A stretch of 64,000 nucleotides of DNA from Pseudomonas lurida. GTDB lineage: Bacteria > Pseudomonadota > Gammaproteobacteria > Pseudomonadales > Pseudomonadaceae. Below the pieces are notes generated by a model. The model did no database searches. It was not told the origin of the DNA and was given only the letters and a program-made list of their open reading frames with translations. A program made the translations under genes and the position numbers. The stretch is taken from the NCBI RefSeq assembly GCF_013522705.1, contig NZ_JAAMRE010000006.1, positions 171,756 through 235,755 on the forward strand, in the 5' to 3' direction. The number at the start of each line of letters is the position of its first letter. Position 1 is the stretch's first letter. Of the stretch, positions 1 to 8,684 are shown in pieces.

Positions 1-11
1 CCAGCCCACAA

Positions 12-932
12 GTGACCGTCGAAAAGGTCTCTTTCAATAACCAATACGGCCTGCGGGTGGCGGGCAATCTGTTCGTGCCCAAGCACCTCGCCCCCGGCAC
101 CCGAAGCGCCGCGCTGGTGGTCGGCCATCCCATGGGCGCGGTCAAAGAACAAAGCGCCAATCTCTACGCCACCAAAATGGCCGAACAGGGTTTTGTCACG
201 CTGTCCCTGGACCTCTCGTTCTGGGGCGAAAGCGCCGGCCAGCCGCGCAATGCCGTGCTGCCTGACCTGTATGTCGAGGATTTTAGTGCCGCCGTGGATT
301 TCCTGGGCACTCGGCCCATGGTCGACCGCGAACGCATCGGCGTGATCGGTATCTGCGGCAGCGGCAGCTTCGCGATTGCGGCGGCCAAGATCGACCCGCG
401 TTTCAAAGCCATCGCCACGGTCAGCATGTACGACATGGGCGCGGCCAACCGCAACGGTCTCAAGCACGGCATGACCCTGGAGCAACGGCGCAAGGTCCTG
501 CTGCAGGCGGCCAACCAGCGCTATGTGGAGTTCCAGGGTGGCGAGACCGCCTACACCGGCGGCACGCCGCTGACCCTGACCGGGGACGCCGTGGGTGACG
601 AGTTCTACGACTTCTACCGCACCCCGCGTGGCCAGGTCACGCCCGACGGCGCCTCGGCCCAGACCACCACGCGGCCGACGTTGACCAGCAATGTGAAGTT
701 CATGAACTTCTATCCGTTCAATGACATCGAGACGCTGTCCCCGCGCCCATTGCTGTTGATCGCAGGTGCCGACGCACACTCCCTGGAATTCAGCGAGGAC
801 GCCTACCAGCGCGCCGCCGAACCCAAGGAACTGCTGATTATCCCAGGGGCCGGCCATGTAGACCTTTACGACCGGGTCAACCTGATTCCCTTCGCCAAGC
901 TCGGCGCCTTCTTCAAGCGCCAATTGCAATAA
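12..932 (+). CDS. Alpha/beta hydrolase (5' end probably outside window)
   Basis: This is an alpha/beta-hydrolase fold protein of the YcjY/dienelactone-hydrolase-like type. The probable nucleophile elbow is GICGSG, with Cys in the nucleophile position as in GxCxG dienelactone hydrolases rather than the usual Ser. A late acid segment (GADAHS) and a C-terminal histidine (GAGHVD) complete a plausible triad. The first usable start is a GTG at 12, but the frame is open to the window edge (codons for Ser-Pro-Gln precede it), so the true start and any signal peptide are probably lost. Substrate cannot be assigned. It lies upstream of an efflux gene on the same strand with a gap of about 60 nt. Confidence 0.75.
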   Translation: MTVEKVSFNNQYGLRVAGNLFVPKHLAPGTRSAALVVGHPMGAVKEQSANLYATKMAEQGFVTLSLDLSFWGESAGQPRNAVLPDLYVEDFSAAVDFLGTRPMVDRERIGVIGICGSGSFAIAAAKIDPRFKAIATVSMYDMGAANRNGLKHGMTLEQRRKVLLQAANQRYVEFQGGETAYTGGTPLTLTGDAVGDEFYDFYRTPRGQVTPDGASAQTTTRPTLTSNVKFMNFYPFNDIETLSPRPLLLIAGADAHSLEFSEDAYQRAAEPKELLIIPGAGHVDLYDRVNLIPFAKLGAFFKRQLQ

Positions 933-996
933 CCGACGAGCGCGGTGGCCTGGATCACCGGGCTGCCGCCGTTTGCGCTCTACAGGATTCATGTTC

Positions 997-2193
997 ATGA
1001 ACGCTACCCCGCATTCCCCGCGTTGGGGCGCCGTATTCGCGATGGCGCTTGCCGCTTTCACTTTGGTCGCCTCGGAATTCATGCCGGTGAGCCTGCTCAC
1101 GCCGCTGGCCACGGACCTGCATATCAGCCAGGGCCAGGCCGGCCAGGGCATATCGGTGTCCGGGCTGTTCGCCCTGCTCACCAGCCTGATGATCGCCGCG
1201 GTCGCCGCGCGGATGGACCGCAAGCGCCTGCTGCTGGGCTTGACCGCGCTGATGATCGTGTCCGGCACGGTAGTGGCGATGGCGCCCAGCTTTCAGGTGT
1301 TCATGCTTGGCCGCGCGCTGATCGGCGTGGCGATCGGTGGTTTCTGGTCGTTATCGGCGGCCACTGCCATGCGCCTGGTGCCCGAGGCCCAGGTGCCGCG
1401 TGCCTTGGCGCTGGTCAATGGTGGCAACGCCTTGGCGACAGTGATCGCGGCGCCGCTGGGCAGTTTTCTCGGCGGCATCATCGGTTGGCGCGGAGCGTTT
1501 TTCTGCGTGGTGCCGGTGGCGGTGCTGGCGTTGGTGTGGTTATGGGTGAGCCTGCCATCGATCACGTCACCGCGACGGGCCGGCACCGGCAACGTTTTTG
1601 CGTTGCTCAAGCGCACGCCGGTGGCCCTGGGCATGCTCGCCGTGAGCGCATTTTTCATGGGCCAGTTCATGTTGTTCACCTACCTGCGCCCGTTTCTGGA
1701 AGACGTGACCCACGTCAGCGTGACGCTGCTCTCGTTGATTCTGCTGGTGCTGGGCGTTGCAGGGCTGGCGGGCACGCTGCTGATCGAACGCTTTGTGCAA
1801 CGCAACCTGTATCGCACCTTGACCTTGATTCCCCTGGCGATGGCCGTGATCGCCCTCGCCTTGGTGAGCTTTGGCGGTTCAGCCGTCATCACCACACTGT
1901 TGCTGGGGCTCTGGGGGCTGGTGGCCACCGCCGCGCCGGTGGGTTGGTGGACCTGGCTGGCCCGCACCCTGCCCGACGCCGCCGAAGCCGGCGGCGGCCT
2001 GATGGTGGCGATCATTCAATTGGCCATTGCGGCCGGGGCTATGCTGGGCGGCGCGGTGTTCGATCTGCTGGGCTATCAGGCTACGTTCGAACTGAGCGCG
2101 GCGGTCCTGTGCGTGGCGGCGATCCTGGCCTGGGCCACGGCCCGCGTCAGCCGGCGCGCCTGCGGCCATAACGCCGAAGGCAGTCTCGCCTGA
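997..2193 (+). CDS. MFS efflux transporter, NepI-like (DHA1 family)
   Basis: Inner-membrane major facilitator protein of about 398 residues with 12 hydrophobic segments. Long stretches match the pattern of the E. coli purine-ribonucleoside exporter NepI: EFMPVSLLTPLATDL near the N-terminus, GGFWSLSAATAMRLVP and APLGSFLGGIIGWR in the middle, and PVGWWTW in the C-terminal half. The family exports nucleosides or related small molecules by proton antiport; the substrate here is inferred only. The ATG at 997 sits 9 nt after AGGA (984-987). An ATG at 991 and a TTG at 973 are in frame and also possible. Confidence 0.8.
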   Translation: MNATPHSPRWGAVFAMALAAFTLVASEFMPVSLLTPLATDLHISQGQAGQGISVSGLFALLTSLMIAAVAARMDRKRLLLGLTALMIVSGTVVAMAPSFQVFMLGRALIGVAIGGFWSLSAATAMRLVPEAQVPRALALVNGGNALATVIAAPLGSFLGGIIGWRGAFFCVVPVAVLALVWLWVSLPSITSPRRAGTGNVFALLKRTPVALGMLAVSAFFMGQFMLFTYLRPFLEDVTHVSVTLLSLILLVLGVAGLAGTLLIERFVQRNLYRTLTLIPLAMAVIALALVSFGGSAVITTLLLGLWGLVATAAPVGWWTWLARTLPDAAEAGGGLMVAIIQLAIAAGAMLGGAVFDLLGYQATFELSAAVLCVAAILAWATARVSRRACGHNAEGSLA

Positions 2194-2198
2194 GTTGC

Positions 2199-2225
2199 TA
2201 AATATTTCTGAGGGAGCGCCGATAA
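2199..2225 (+). promoter_or_regulatory. Sigma-28 (FliA)-type promoter of the CHASE4/GGDEF/EAL gene
   Basis: TAAATATT (2199-2206), exactly 11 nt, then GCCGATAA (2218-2225). The FliA consensus is TAAAGTTT-N11-GCCGATAA, so the -10 element is a perfect match and the first four bases of the -35 match. It lies just after the stop of the NepI-like gene and predicts transcription from about 2233, which favours the ATG at 2268 as the start of the next gene. Confidence 0.7.
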
Positions 2226-2267
2226 ACTGTCATATCCATGACTTGCAGCGACGCCCTGCGGGAAATA

Positions 2268-4820
2268 ATGCCAAATACTCTCGCTCCTATCGTCCGTACC
2301 CTCTCCACCCGCACCAGCCTTTCGCTGACCCGCACCTCACTGCTCAATTTCATGGCCTTGTTGGCGTGTGTGTTTATCGCAGCGGCTTATTCTCTGGTGT
2401 ACATCGCGCACGACCTGGACCACACCGAGCAGGTCGAAAGCGCTTTTTATACGCGCAAAGCCATGCAGTCGCTGGAAAAATCCCTGCGCTTGACCGTCAA
2501 GGACTACGCGTTCTGGAGCGATGCCTACAAGCATCTGCACGTCACCGTCGACACGGAATGGGCCTACGTGCGTGAAAACGTCGGCCCGACGCTCTTCAAG
2601 GATTTCGGCTTCCAGGGGCTGTTTGTGGTCAACGAGGCCGACCAGACGGTCTACGCCGTGGTCGAGGGCGAAATGCAGAGCGTCGAACTCAGCCAATGGC
2701 TGGGGCAGCCCATCACCGGCATTCTTGAGCAGGCCCGCGCCGGTGCCGAGGACCAGGCTCCGGTCACGCGTTTTATCAACGTACGCGGCAGCCCCGCGCT
2801 GGTGGCCGCCGCAGCCATCACCCCAGGCACCGATCCCACGGTCACCGTCGATGGCCGGCTGCCCTCGGTGCTGGTGTTCGTCGACCTGCTCACCGCCGAC
2901 AAGCTGGCGCTAATCGGCCGTGAATTCGGCGTGAACAATCTGCACATCGCCACGCCCGATGACATCGGCAATGTGCTGCTGGTGCCCCTGGGCGAAAACG
3001 GCGACGCCGGCAGCCTGCATTGGGACCCCGAACGTCCCGGCCTGCGCCTTATAGGCATTGGCCTGCCGCTGCTGAGCCTGGCCGCATTGCTGGTGTGCCT
3101 GATGGCCTGGGTGATTTCACGCCGGGCCACGGCGGACGCCCTGGCCCTGGATGCCAGCCATGCCTCGCTGCAGAACAGCCAGAACGCCTTGGCCACCAGC
3201 GAAGCGCGTTTTCGCGACGTGGTGGAGGCCAGCTCCGACTGGGTCTGGGAAATCGACGCACACTGGCGCTTCACTTACCTGTCGGAGCGTTTCCAGAGTG
3301 TCACCGGGCTGGACCGCCACGCCTGGATCGGCGCGGCCATGGTTGACCTGCTCGGCACCGAGGCAGGCCTGCTCTCGCAATGGCTGGGCGACCCCGAGCG
3401 CCGTCCGGACTTGAGCCTGCAATGTCGCTACGTAGATGCCCAGGGCCAGGAGCGCATGACCCGCCTGGCCGCGCGGGAAATGCCTTGTGGGGGGTTTCGT
3501 GGCACCGCGACGGACGTCACCGAAGAAGTCGAGGCACGCCGGCGTATCGAGTTCCTGTCCCAGCATGACGCGCTCACCGGGCTGGCCAACCGCACGCGCC
3601 TGCAGGCATTCCTCAATGGCAAGCTCAAGACCTTGCCATCTCCGGACCGTCCGCTGGTGATGCTCAGCCTGGACCTGGACCGCTTCAAACCGGTCAACGA
3701 CCTGCTCGGTCACGCCGCCGGCGACCGGGTGCTCAACGAGGTCTCCGGGCGCCTGGCCGATTGTGTACGCCACGGCGACCTGGTGGCCAGGGTCGGCGGC
3801 GATGAGTTTGTGTTGATCCTCAGCGATGCCGGCACCCAGGACGAGGTCGAGAACCTGTGTCGACGCTTGATCGCCTCCATCGAGCAGGCCGTGCGGATCG
3901 ACGAGCAGGAGGTGTTTATCAGCGCCAGCATCGGTATCGCCCTGGCGCCCAATGACGCCGGCAACGTAACCGAGCTGTTGCGCTATGCCGACATTGCGCT
4001 CTATGAAGCCAAGTCCGCGGGGCGTAATACCTGGCGTTTCTACTCCGGGGAAATGAACGCGCGGATCATCGAGCGGCGCCGCCTGGAAAGCGACCTGCGC
4101 TTCGCGATCAAGCACGCCGAACTGCGCCTGCACTTCCAGCCGCGTTACCGCATCACCGACGGGCAAATGGTCGGCGCCGAAGCACTGGTGCGTTGGCAAC
4201 ATCCGGTGCGTGGGCTGATCGCGCCGGACACATTTATTCCGATTGCCGAAGAGTCCGGGCTGATCCTGGCGCTGAGCGACTGGGTCCTGGAAACGGCCTG
4301 TGCTTATGCGGCGCGCTGGCCGGACCTGCTGTTTGTGTCGGTGAACCTGTCGCCCACCGAGTTCAAGCGCGGCAATCTGGTGGAGCGCGTGCAGCAGGCG
4401 TTGCAGGCCTCGGGCATTGATCCGGCGCGGGTCGAGCTGGAAATCACCGAAAGCGTGATGCTCGAAGACGCTCCCGGCGCGCTGGAAGTGATGCATGCCC
4501 TCAAGCAGCTTGGGGTGCGCATCGCCATGGACGATTTCGGCACCGGCTATTCATCGCTGAGCTACCTGCGCGCGTTTCCGTTCGACGGCCTGAAGATCGA
4601 CCGCAGCTTTCTCAATCGCCTGGAAGAAAGCGAGGATGACAAGGCTATTATCCAGGCCATCGTCGGCCTGGGTCGCGCACTGTCGCTGACGGTAACCGCC
4701 GAAGGCATCGAGACCGCCGAACACTTGGCGATGCTCAAGTCGGTGGCCTGTGACGAGGGCCAGGGCTATTTCCTGAGCCGCCCGCTGGACATCACTGCGT
4801 TCCATGGGTTGCTGGGCTGA
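2268..4820 (+). CDS. CHASE4-PAS-GGDEF-EAL cyclic-di-GMP signalling protein
   Basis: Membrane sensor of 850 residues that makes or degrades cyclic-di-GMP. Order: N-terminal membrane segment (about 25-50), periplasmic CHASE4-like sensor with FYTRKAMQSLEKSL and KDYAFWSDAY, a second membrane segment near 265-285, a PAS domain (about 315-430), a GGDEF domain with intact GGDEF at residues 510-514, and an EAL domain with EAL at 638-640 and DDFGTGYSSL downstream. An RxxD inhibitory site (RHGD) sits five residues before GGDEF. Both catalytic motifs look intact, so the net activity cannot be read from sequence. An ATG at 2238 is in frame, but the 2268 start is preferred because the FliA-type promoter places the transcript start at about 2233. 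Linkage to the flagellar regulon is inferred. Confidence 0.9.
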   Translation: MPNTLAPIVRTLSTRTSLSLTRTSLLNFMALLACVFIAAAYSLVYIAHDLDHTEQVESAFYTRKAMQSLEKSLRLTVKDYAFWSDAYKHLHVTVDTEWAYVRENVGPTLFKDFGFQGLFVVNEADQTVYAVVEGEMQSVELSQWLGQPITGILEQARAGAEDQAPVTRFINVRGSPALVAAAAITPGTDPTVTVDGRLPSVLVFVDLLTADKLALIGREFGVNNLHIATPDDIGNVLLVPLGENGDAGSLHWDPERPGLRLIGIGLPLLSLAALLVCLMAWVISRRATADALALDASHASLQNSQNALATSEARFRDVVEASSDWVWEIDAHWRFTYLSERFQSVTGLDRHAWIGAAMVDLLGTEAGLLSQWLGDPERRPDLSLQCRYVDAQGQERMTRLAAREMPCGGFRGTATDVTEEVEARRRIEFLSQHDALTGLANRTRLQAFLNGKLKTLPSPDRPLVMLSLDLDRFKPVNDLLGHAAGDRVLNEVSGRLADCVRHGDLVARVGGDEFVLILSDAGTQDEVENLCRRLIASIEQAVRIDEQEVFISASIGIALAPNDAGNVTELLRYADIALYEAKSAGRNTWRFYSGEMNARIIERRRLESDLRFAIKHAELRLHFQPRYRITDGQMVGAEALVRWQHPVRGLIAPDTFIPIAEESGLILALSDWVLETACAYAARWPDLLFVSVNLSPTEFKRGNLVERVQQALQASGIDPARVELEITESVMLEDAPGALEVMHALKQLGVRIAMDDFGTGYSSLSYLRAFPFDGLKIDRSFLNRLEESEDDKAIIQAIVGLGRALSLTVTAEGIETAEHLAMLKSVACDEGQGYFLSRPLDITAFHGLLG

Positions 4821-4829
4821 CGCGACGGC

Positions 4830-5603
4830 TTAGGTAAAAAACTGACTCGGCGTTTTGCCGAACTGTTTCTTGAACATGCTGGTGAAGGCGCTGGGGCTGT
4901 CGTAGCCCAGCGTCAGCGCCACGTCGATGATTTTCTCGCCCAGCGCAATGCGCTCCAATGCCAGTAACAGGCGCGCCTGCTGGCGCCACTGCCCGAAGGT
5001 CATACCGGTGTCTTTGCGGAACAGACGCTGGATGGTTTTCTGGTCCAGCGCCAGCCGCGCGCTCCAGTGGGCGACGGTGGAGGCATCACCGGGATCGTGC
5101 TGCCAGGCCTCGCAGATCTGCCGGATACGCGGGTCGGCCGGCTGCGGCAGCGACAGTGGCAAGGCCGGTAACAACGCCAGCTCATCCAGGATCAAGTGCA
5201 TGATGCGCGCGTCCCGCGAGTCTTCTGCGTACGGCGGCTTGAGGCTGACCGATGCCTTGATCAGCTCGCTCAGCAGCGGCGAAATGCTCACCGCCTTGGT
5301 CTCGCTCGGCAAATTCGGGAAACTTTCGGGACGCACGAACACGCTGCGCATTTTCAACGCGCCCACGCAGCGCAGGGAATGAACATGACCGCTGGGCATC
5401 CAGAAACCGCGATGGGGCGGCACGGTCCACTGGTTGTGCGCCGAATGCACCACCATCACACCCTCGGTGGCGTACAACAGTTGGTGCTTCTCGTGACTGT
5501 GGTCGGGGATCACCCAGTTTTCCGGGTAGTCGGTGGCCGAACTGATCACGGCCCAGTCGCCCTCGTCGATCTCGCGCAGGAATGTGTCCAGTGATTTGAT
5601 CAT
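4830..5603 (-). CDS. AraC-family transcriptional regulator (cupin sensor)
   Basis: Regulator of about 257 residues with an N-terminal cupin-like sensor (HSHEKHQLLYATEGV, then HRGFWMPSGHVHSL) and a C-terminal AraC double helix-turn-helix (IDVALTLGYDSPSAFTSMFKKQFG). Translation is taken from MIKSLDTF at 5603; upstream in-frame starts would add up to 24 residues lacking domain sequence. It is divergent from the Fsr-type efflux gene, so it probably controls that gene, itself, or both. Its stop lies 9 nt from the convergent c-di-GMP gene. The ligand is unknown. Confidence 0.85.
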   Translation of the reverse strand: MIKSLDTFLREIDEGDWAVISSATDYPENWVIPDHSHEKHQLLYATEGVMVVHSAHNQWTVPPHRGFWMPSGHVHSLRCVGALKMRSVFVRPESFPNLPSETKAVSISPLLSELIKASVSLKPPYAEDSRDARIMHLILDELALLPALPLSLPQPADPRIRQICEAWQHDPGDASTVAHWSARLALDQKTIQRLFRKDTGMTFGQWRQQARLLLALERIALGEKIIDVALTLGYDSPSAFTSMFKKQFGKTPSQFFT

Positions 5604-5691
5604 TTCGCCCTTTTTGCAATGATTGCCGCCCCAATTACGCGAGACAGGCATTTGCGCCGAATCTAGCATAAACACCGCGTCCAGATAGAGA

Positions 5692-5714
5692 GCAGCGATT
5701 CATAGCATCGCTGC
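5692..5714. promoter_or_regulatory. Inverted repeat in the araC-type/fsr divergent region
   Basis: GCAGCGAT (5692-5699), 7-nt spacer, ATCGCTGC (5707-5714): perfect 8-bp arms in the 151-bp region between the divergent regulator and efflux gene, 40 nt before the fsr start. It could be an operator or a hairpin in the fsr leader. The sequence does not say which. Confidence 0.4.
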
Positions 5715-5754
5715 CCGTCTCCACACCGTTTGCTGCCTTGTATGGAATGCCTGC

Positions 5755-6966
5755 ATGTCGACCCTGACCGCCTCACCTGTCGCCACCCCGAGCCCACCCC
5801 AAGCCAGTCCGCTGGTGCTGCGCGTCATCGGCGCCTGCGCCCTGGCGCACCTGATCAATGACCTGATCCAGGCGGTGCTGCCGTCGATCTATCCGATGCT
5901 CAAGGCCAACTATGGGTTGAGCTTTACCCAGGTGGGCATGATCACCCTCACCTTCCAGCTCACCGCTTCGCTGCTGCAGCCGTGGATCGGCTATCACACC
6001 GACCGTCATCCCAAACCGTGGCTGCTGCCGGCCGGCATGGTCTGTACGTTGGTCGGCATCCTGCTGCTGGCGTTTGTCGGCAGCTTCGCGGCGATCCTGC
6101 TCGCCGCCGGCCTGGTGGGCGTGGGCTCGTCGACCTTTCACCCGGAAACCTCGCGCGTCGCGCGCCTGGCCTCCGGCGGTCGCTACGGCCTGGCGCAATC
6201 GACCTTCCAGGTCGGCGGCAACACCGGCAGCGCATTCGGCCCGCTGCTGGCGGCGGCGATTATCATCCCCTACGGCCAGGACCATATCGCCTGGTTCGGC
6301 CTGTTTGCGGTGTTCGCCATCGGCGTGTTGTATGGCTTGAGCCGCTGGTATCGCAACCACCTCAACCTGTTCAAGCTAAAGCAGGGCGGCCAGGCCACCC
6401 ACGGCCTGTCCAAGGGCCGCGTGACGTTTGCCCTGGTGGTGCTCGCGGTGCTGGTATTTTCCAAGTACTTCTACATGTCCAGCCTGACCAGCTACTTCAC
6501 CTTCTACCTGATCGAAAAATTCCACCTGTCGGTGGCCAATTCCCAGCTGTACCTGTTCCTGTTCCTCGGTGCAGTGGCCGCGGGCACGTTCTTCGGCGGG
6601 CCGATCGGCGATCGCATCGGGCGCAAGAAAGTCATCTGGTTCTCGATCCTCGGCGCCGCGCCGTTCACCCTGGCGCTGCCCTATGTCGACCTGTTCTGGA
6701 CCGCCGTGCTCAGCGTGGTGATCGGTTTTATCCTGGCCTCCGCGTTCTCGGCCATCGTGGTGTTCGCCCAGGAGCTGGTGCCGGGCAATGTCGGCATGAT
6801 CGCCGGCATCTTCTTTGGCCTGATGTTCGGCTTCAGCGGGATCGGCGCAGCCTTGCTCGGCCTGCTGGCGGACAACCACGGCATCGAATATGTCTACAAG
6901 CTGTGTTCGTTCCTGCCGTTGGTGGGGATACTCACGGTGCTGCTGCCGTCGACTAAAGGGGTTTGA
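5755..6966 (+). CDS. fsr: Fosmidomycin-resistance-type MFS transporter Fsr
   Basis: Inner-membrane MFS efflux protein of 403 residues with 12 predicted membrane segments. It carries strings characteristic of E. coli Fsr: AHLINDLIQAVLPSIYP, QVGMITLTFQLTASLLQP, GSSTFHPETSRVARLASGG and LAQSTFQVGGN. Fsr exports fosmidomycin and probably other compounds; the physiological substrate is unknown. It is preceded by an AraC-type regulator on the opposite strand. Drug resistance itself is inferred from the family. Confidence 0.88.
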   Translation: MSTLTASPVATPSPPQASPLVLRVIGACALAHLINDLIQAVLPSIYPMLKANYGLSFTQVGMITLTFQLTASLLQPWIGYHTDRHPKPWLLPAGMVCTLVGILLLAFVGSFAAILLAAGLVGVGSSTFHPETSRVARLASGGRYGLAQSTFQVGGNTGSAFGPLLAAAIIIPYGQDHIAWFGLFAVFAIGVLYGLSRWYRNHLNLFKLKQGGQATHGLSKGRVTFALVVLAVLVFSKYFYMSSLTSYFTFYLIEKFHLSVANSQLYLFLFLGAVAAGTFFGGPIGDRIGRKKVIWFSILGAAPFTLALPYVDLFWTAVLSVVIGFILASAFSAIVVFAQELVPGNVGMIAGIFFGLMFGFSGIGAALLGLLADNHGIEYVYKLCSFLPLVGILTVLLPSTKGV

Positions 6967-7072
6967 CCGCCGGCCATCGGATGGCGGTATGCCATTACGG
7001 TTTATGTTCTGAAAAACCTGTGTGTGCGCTTACAATTCGCGTTTAAACGCACACCAGGCAGTTCTGCACGCT

Positions 7073-8233
7073 ATGACGCTCGACCCACCCACGATCCTGG
7101 CCCTGACCGTCGCCCTGGCGGCCGCGGCTGCACTTTACCTGTTGATTGAATGGCGCAGTGTGCGCGAACCCTCCTTGCTCTGTTGGAGCGCCGGTTTCGC
7201 CACCATCACCGTCGGCTCGACCCTGGCGCTGCTGCGTATCAATGGCTACCTGGTGATCGGCATCTGGTTCGCCAACGGTTTGCTGGTGAGCGCACATTTT
7301 CTGTTTTTGCTCGGGGTGGCGCGGTTTACCCAAGTGCGTTTGTCAGCGCTTTGGGCACTGATGCTGCCGGTCTGGCTTGGCATGCTGATGCTGCCGGCCG
7401 ACCTGCCGTGGTCAAAGGCGATGTTGGCGGTGCAGTCGCTGCTGGTGGCGTTGCCGACGTTGCGCGCCAGTTCTCTGCTGCGTCCCCATGGCAAATCCCT
7501 GAGCGTCGGCGCGGTGCAACTGCGCTATGTTTTATTGATTCATGGCGCTTTCTACGTGGCCAAGGCTGCGTCGGCGGTGGTTCCCGGCACCTTGATCGAC
7601 CTCGCGGCGTTCAAGGGCGAAATCATCCAGGTGTCACTGGTGGAAGGCGCCATGGCGATCATGCTGATTGCGCTGTCGATGACCGGCTCGGAACGCTATC
7701 GCCGCGAACAGCACATCGCCCGCCTCGCCGCCCGCGACCCGCTCACCGCGCTCTACAACCGCCGCGCCCTGAACCTGCGCGCGCCACGCCTGCTGGCCCA
7801 GGCGTCGGCCGCACAACCGGGCGCACTGCTGCTGATCGACATCGATCACTTCAAAAGCGTCAACGACCTGCATGGTCACAGCGCCGGTGACCACCTGCTG
7901 ATCGCATTGAGTGAAATGATCCGCAGCGTCACCCCCGACGGCGCCTTGGCCGCGCGCCTGGGCGGTGACGAATTCGCCATCCTGCTCAATGCCACCAGTG
8001 CGCAGGGGATCGTGGAACTGGGCAATCAACTACGCGGGCAATTCCAACAACTGGCCTGCCAACGCTTCACCACGCCGCAACCGGTGACACTGAGCATCGG
8101 CGCCCTGCTGTTCGACCAACCGCCGGCCAGCCTGGCGGCGTTGATCGAACAGGGGGATGCCACGTTGTATGAATCCAAGCGAGGTGGGCGTGACCGGATT
8201 CAGTTGGTGAGTGGGACGGGGGCTGGCGTTTGA
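7073..8233 (+). CDS. Membrane diguanylate cyclase (GGDEF)
   Basis: About 386 residues: six or seven N-terminal membrane helices (residues 5-205) with no recognisable periplasmic sensor, then a GGDEF domain beginning ARDPLTALYNRRAL with LLLIDIDHFKSVND and an intact GGDEF motif. The RxxD inhibitory site expected five residues before GGDEF is absent (PDGA there), so product feedback of the classical kind is unlikely. The ATG at 7073 is preferred over an in-frame GTG at 7022. The leader holds a dyad, GTGTGCG (7022-7028) and CGCACAC (7048-7054), that could fold just before the start. Confidence 0.88.
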   Translation: MTLDPPTILALTVALAAAAALYLLIEWRSVREPSLLCWSAGFATITVGSTLALLRINGYLVIGIWFANGLLVSAHFLFLLGVARFTQVRLSALWALMLPVWLGMLMLPADLPWSKAMLAVQSLLVALPTLRASSLLRPHGKSLSVGAVQLRYVLLIHGAFYVAKAASAVVPGTLIDLAAFKGEIIQVSLVEGAMAIMLIALSMTGSERYRREQHIARLAARDPLTALYNRRALNLRAPRLLAQASAAQPGALLLIDIDHFKSVNDLHGHSAGDHLLIALSEMIRSVTPDGALAARLGGDEFAILLNATSAQGIVELGNQLRGQFQQLACQRFTTPQPVTLSIGALLFDQPPASLAALIEQGDATLYESKRGGRDRIQLVSGTGAGV

Positions 8234-8292
8234 GGCGCCGACTGTTGTGCTGAGCCGATTCGCTACCGCAAGCAGCATCTACCAGAGCGGAG

Positions 8293-8607
8293 CTATCTGC
8301 GCGCTGGCGGGGTAAAACCCTTCACCACGAGATACAACAACGGCCCCACCGATACGAACACCGCCGTCAGCAACCAGTACGGCAGCACCGACACCATCGG
8401 CCGCCCGCGCCGACGCGTATCGCGATACATCCACACGCAGGCCAGCACTGCCATCAAGTACAGGTCGATAACCACCTGCGCCGTGTCCGGGCGTGACAGC
8501 AGTTGCCGGCCAAAAGCCAATAGCGATTGCTCGGCAGTGAGCAGGGTCACAAGGGTATACAGGGAAAACCCCAGCAACGCGGCCAGGGCAATGAAAGGTC
8601 TGTGCAT
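8293..8607 (-). CDS. DUF2834 family small membrane protein
   Basis: 104-residue protein with three hydrophobic segments (about 4-22, 45-62 and 78-98) and the stretch DTAQVVIDLYLMAVLACVWM typical of DUF2834 proteins. The function of the family is unknown. The start MHRPFIAL is supported by AAGGAG upstream; a longer frame to 8718 adds 37 residues of non-membrane sequence overlapping the promoter of the divergent regulator and is not used. It faces the MmyB-like regulator gene. Confidence 0.7.
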   Translation of the reverse strand: MHRPFIALAALLGFSLYTLVTLLTAEQSLLAFGRQLLSRPDTAQVVIDLYLMAVLACVWMYRDTRRRGRPMVSVLPYWLLTAVFVSVGPLLYLVVKGFTPPARR

Positions 8608-8684
8608 AGTCTGCTCCTTGATGTGATCGAGCATCACCCTAGTGATAAGGTGACGCTCCTCGCAATGACCAAGGAGGTCATGAA

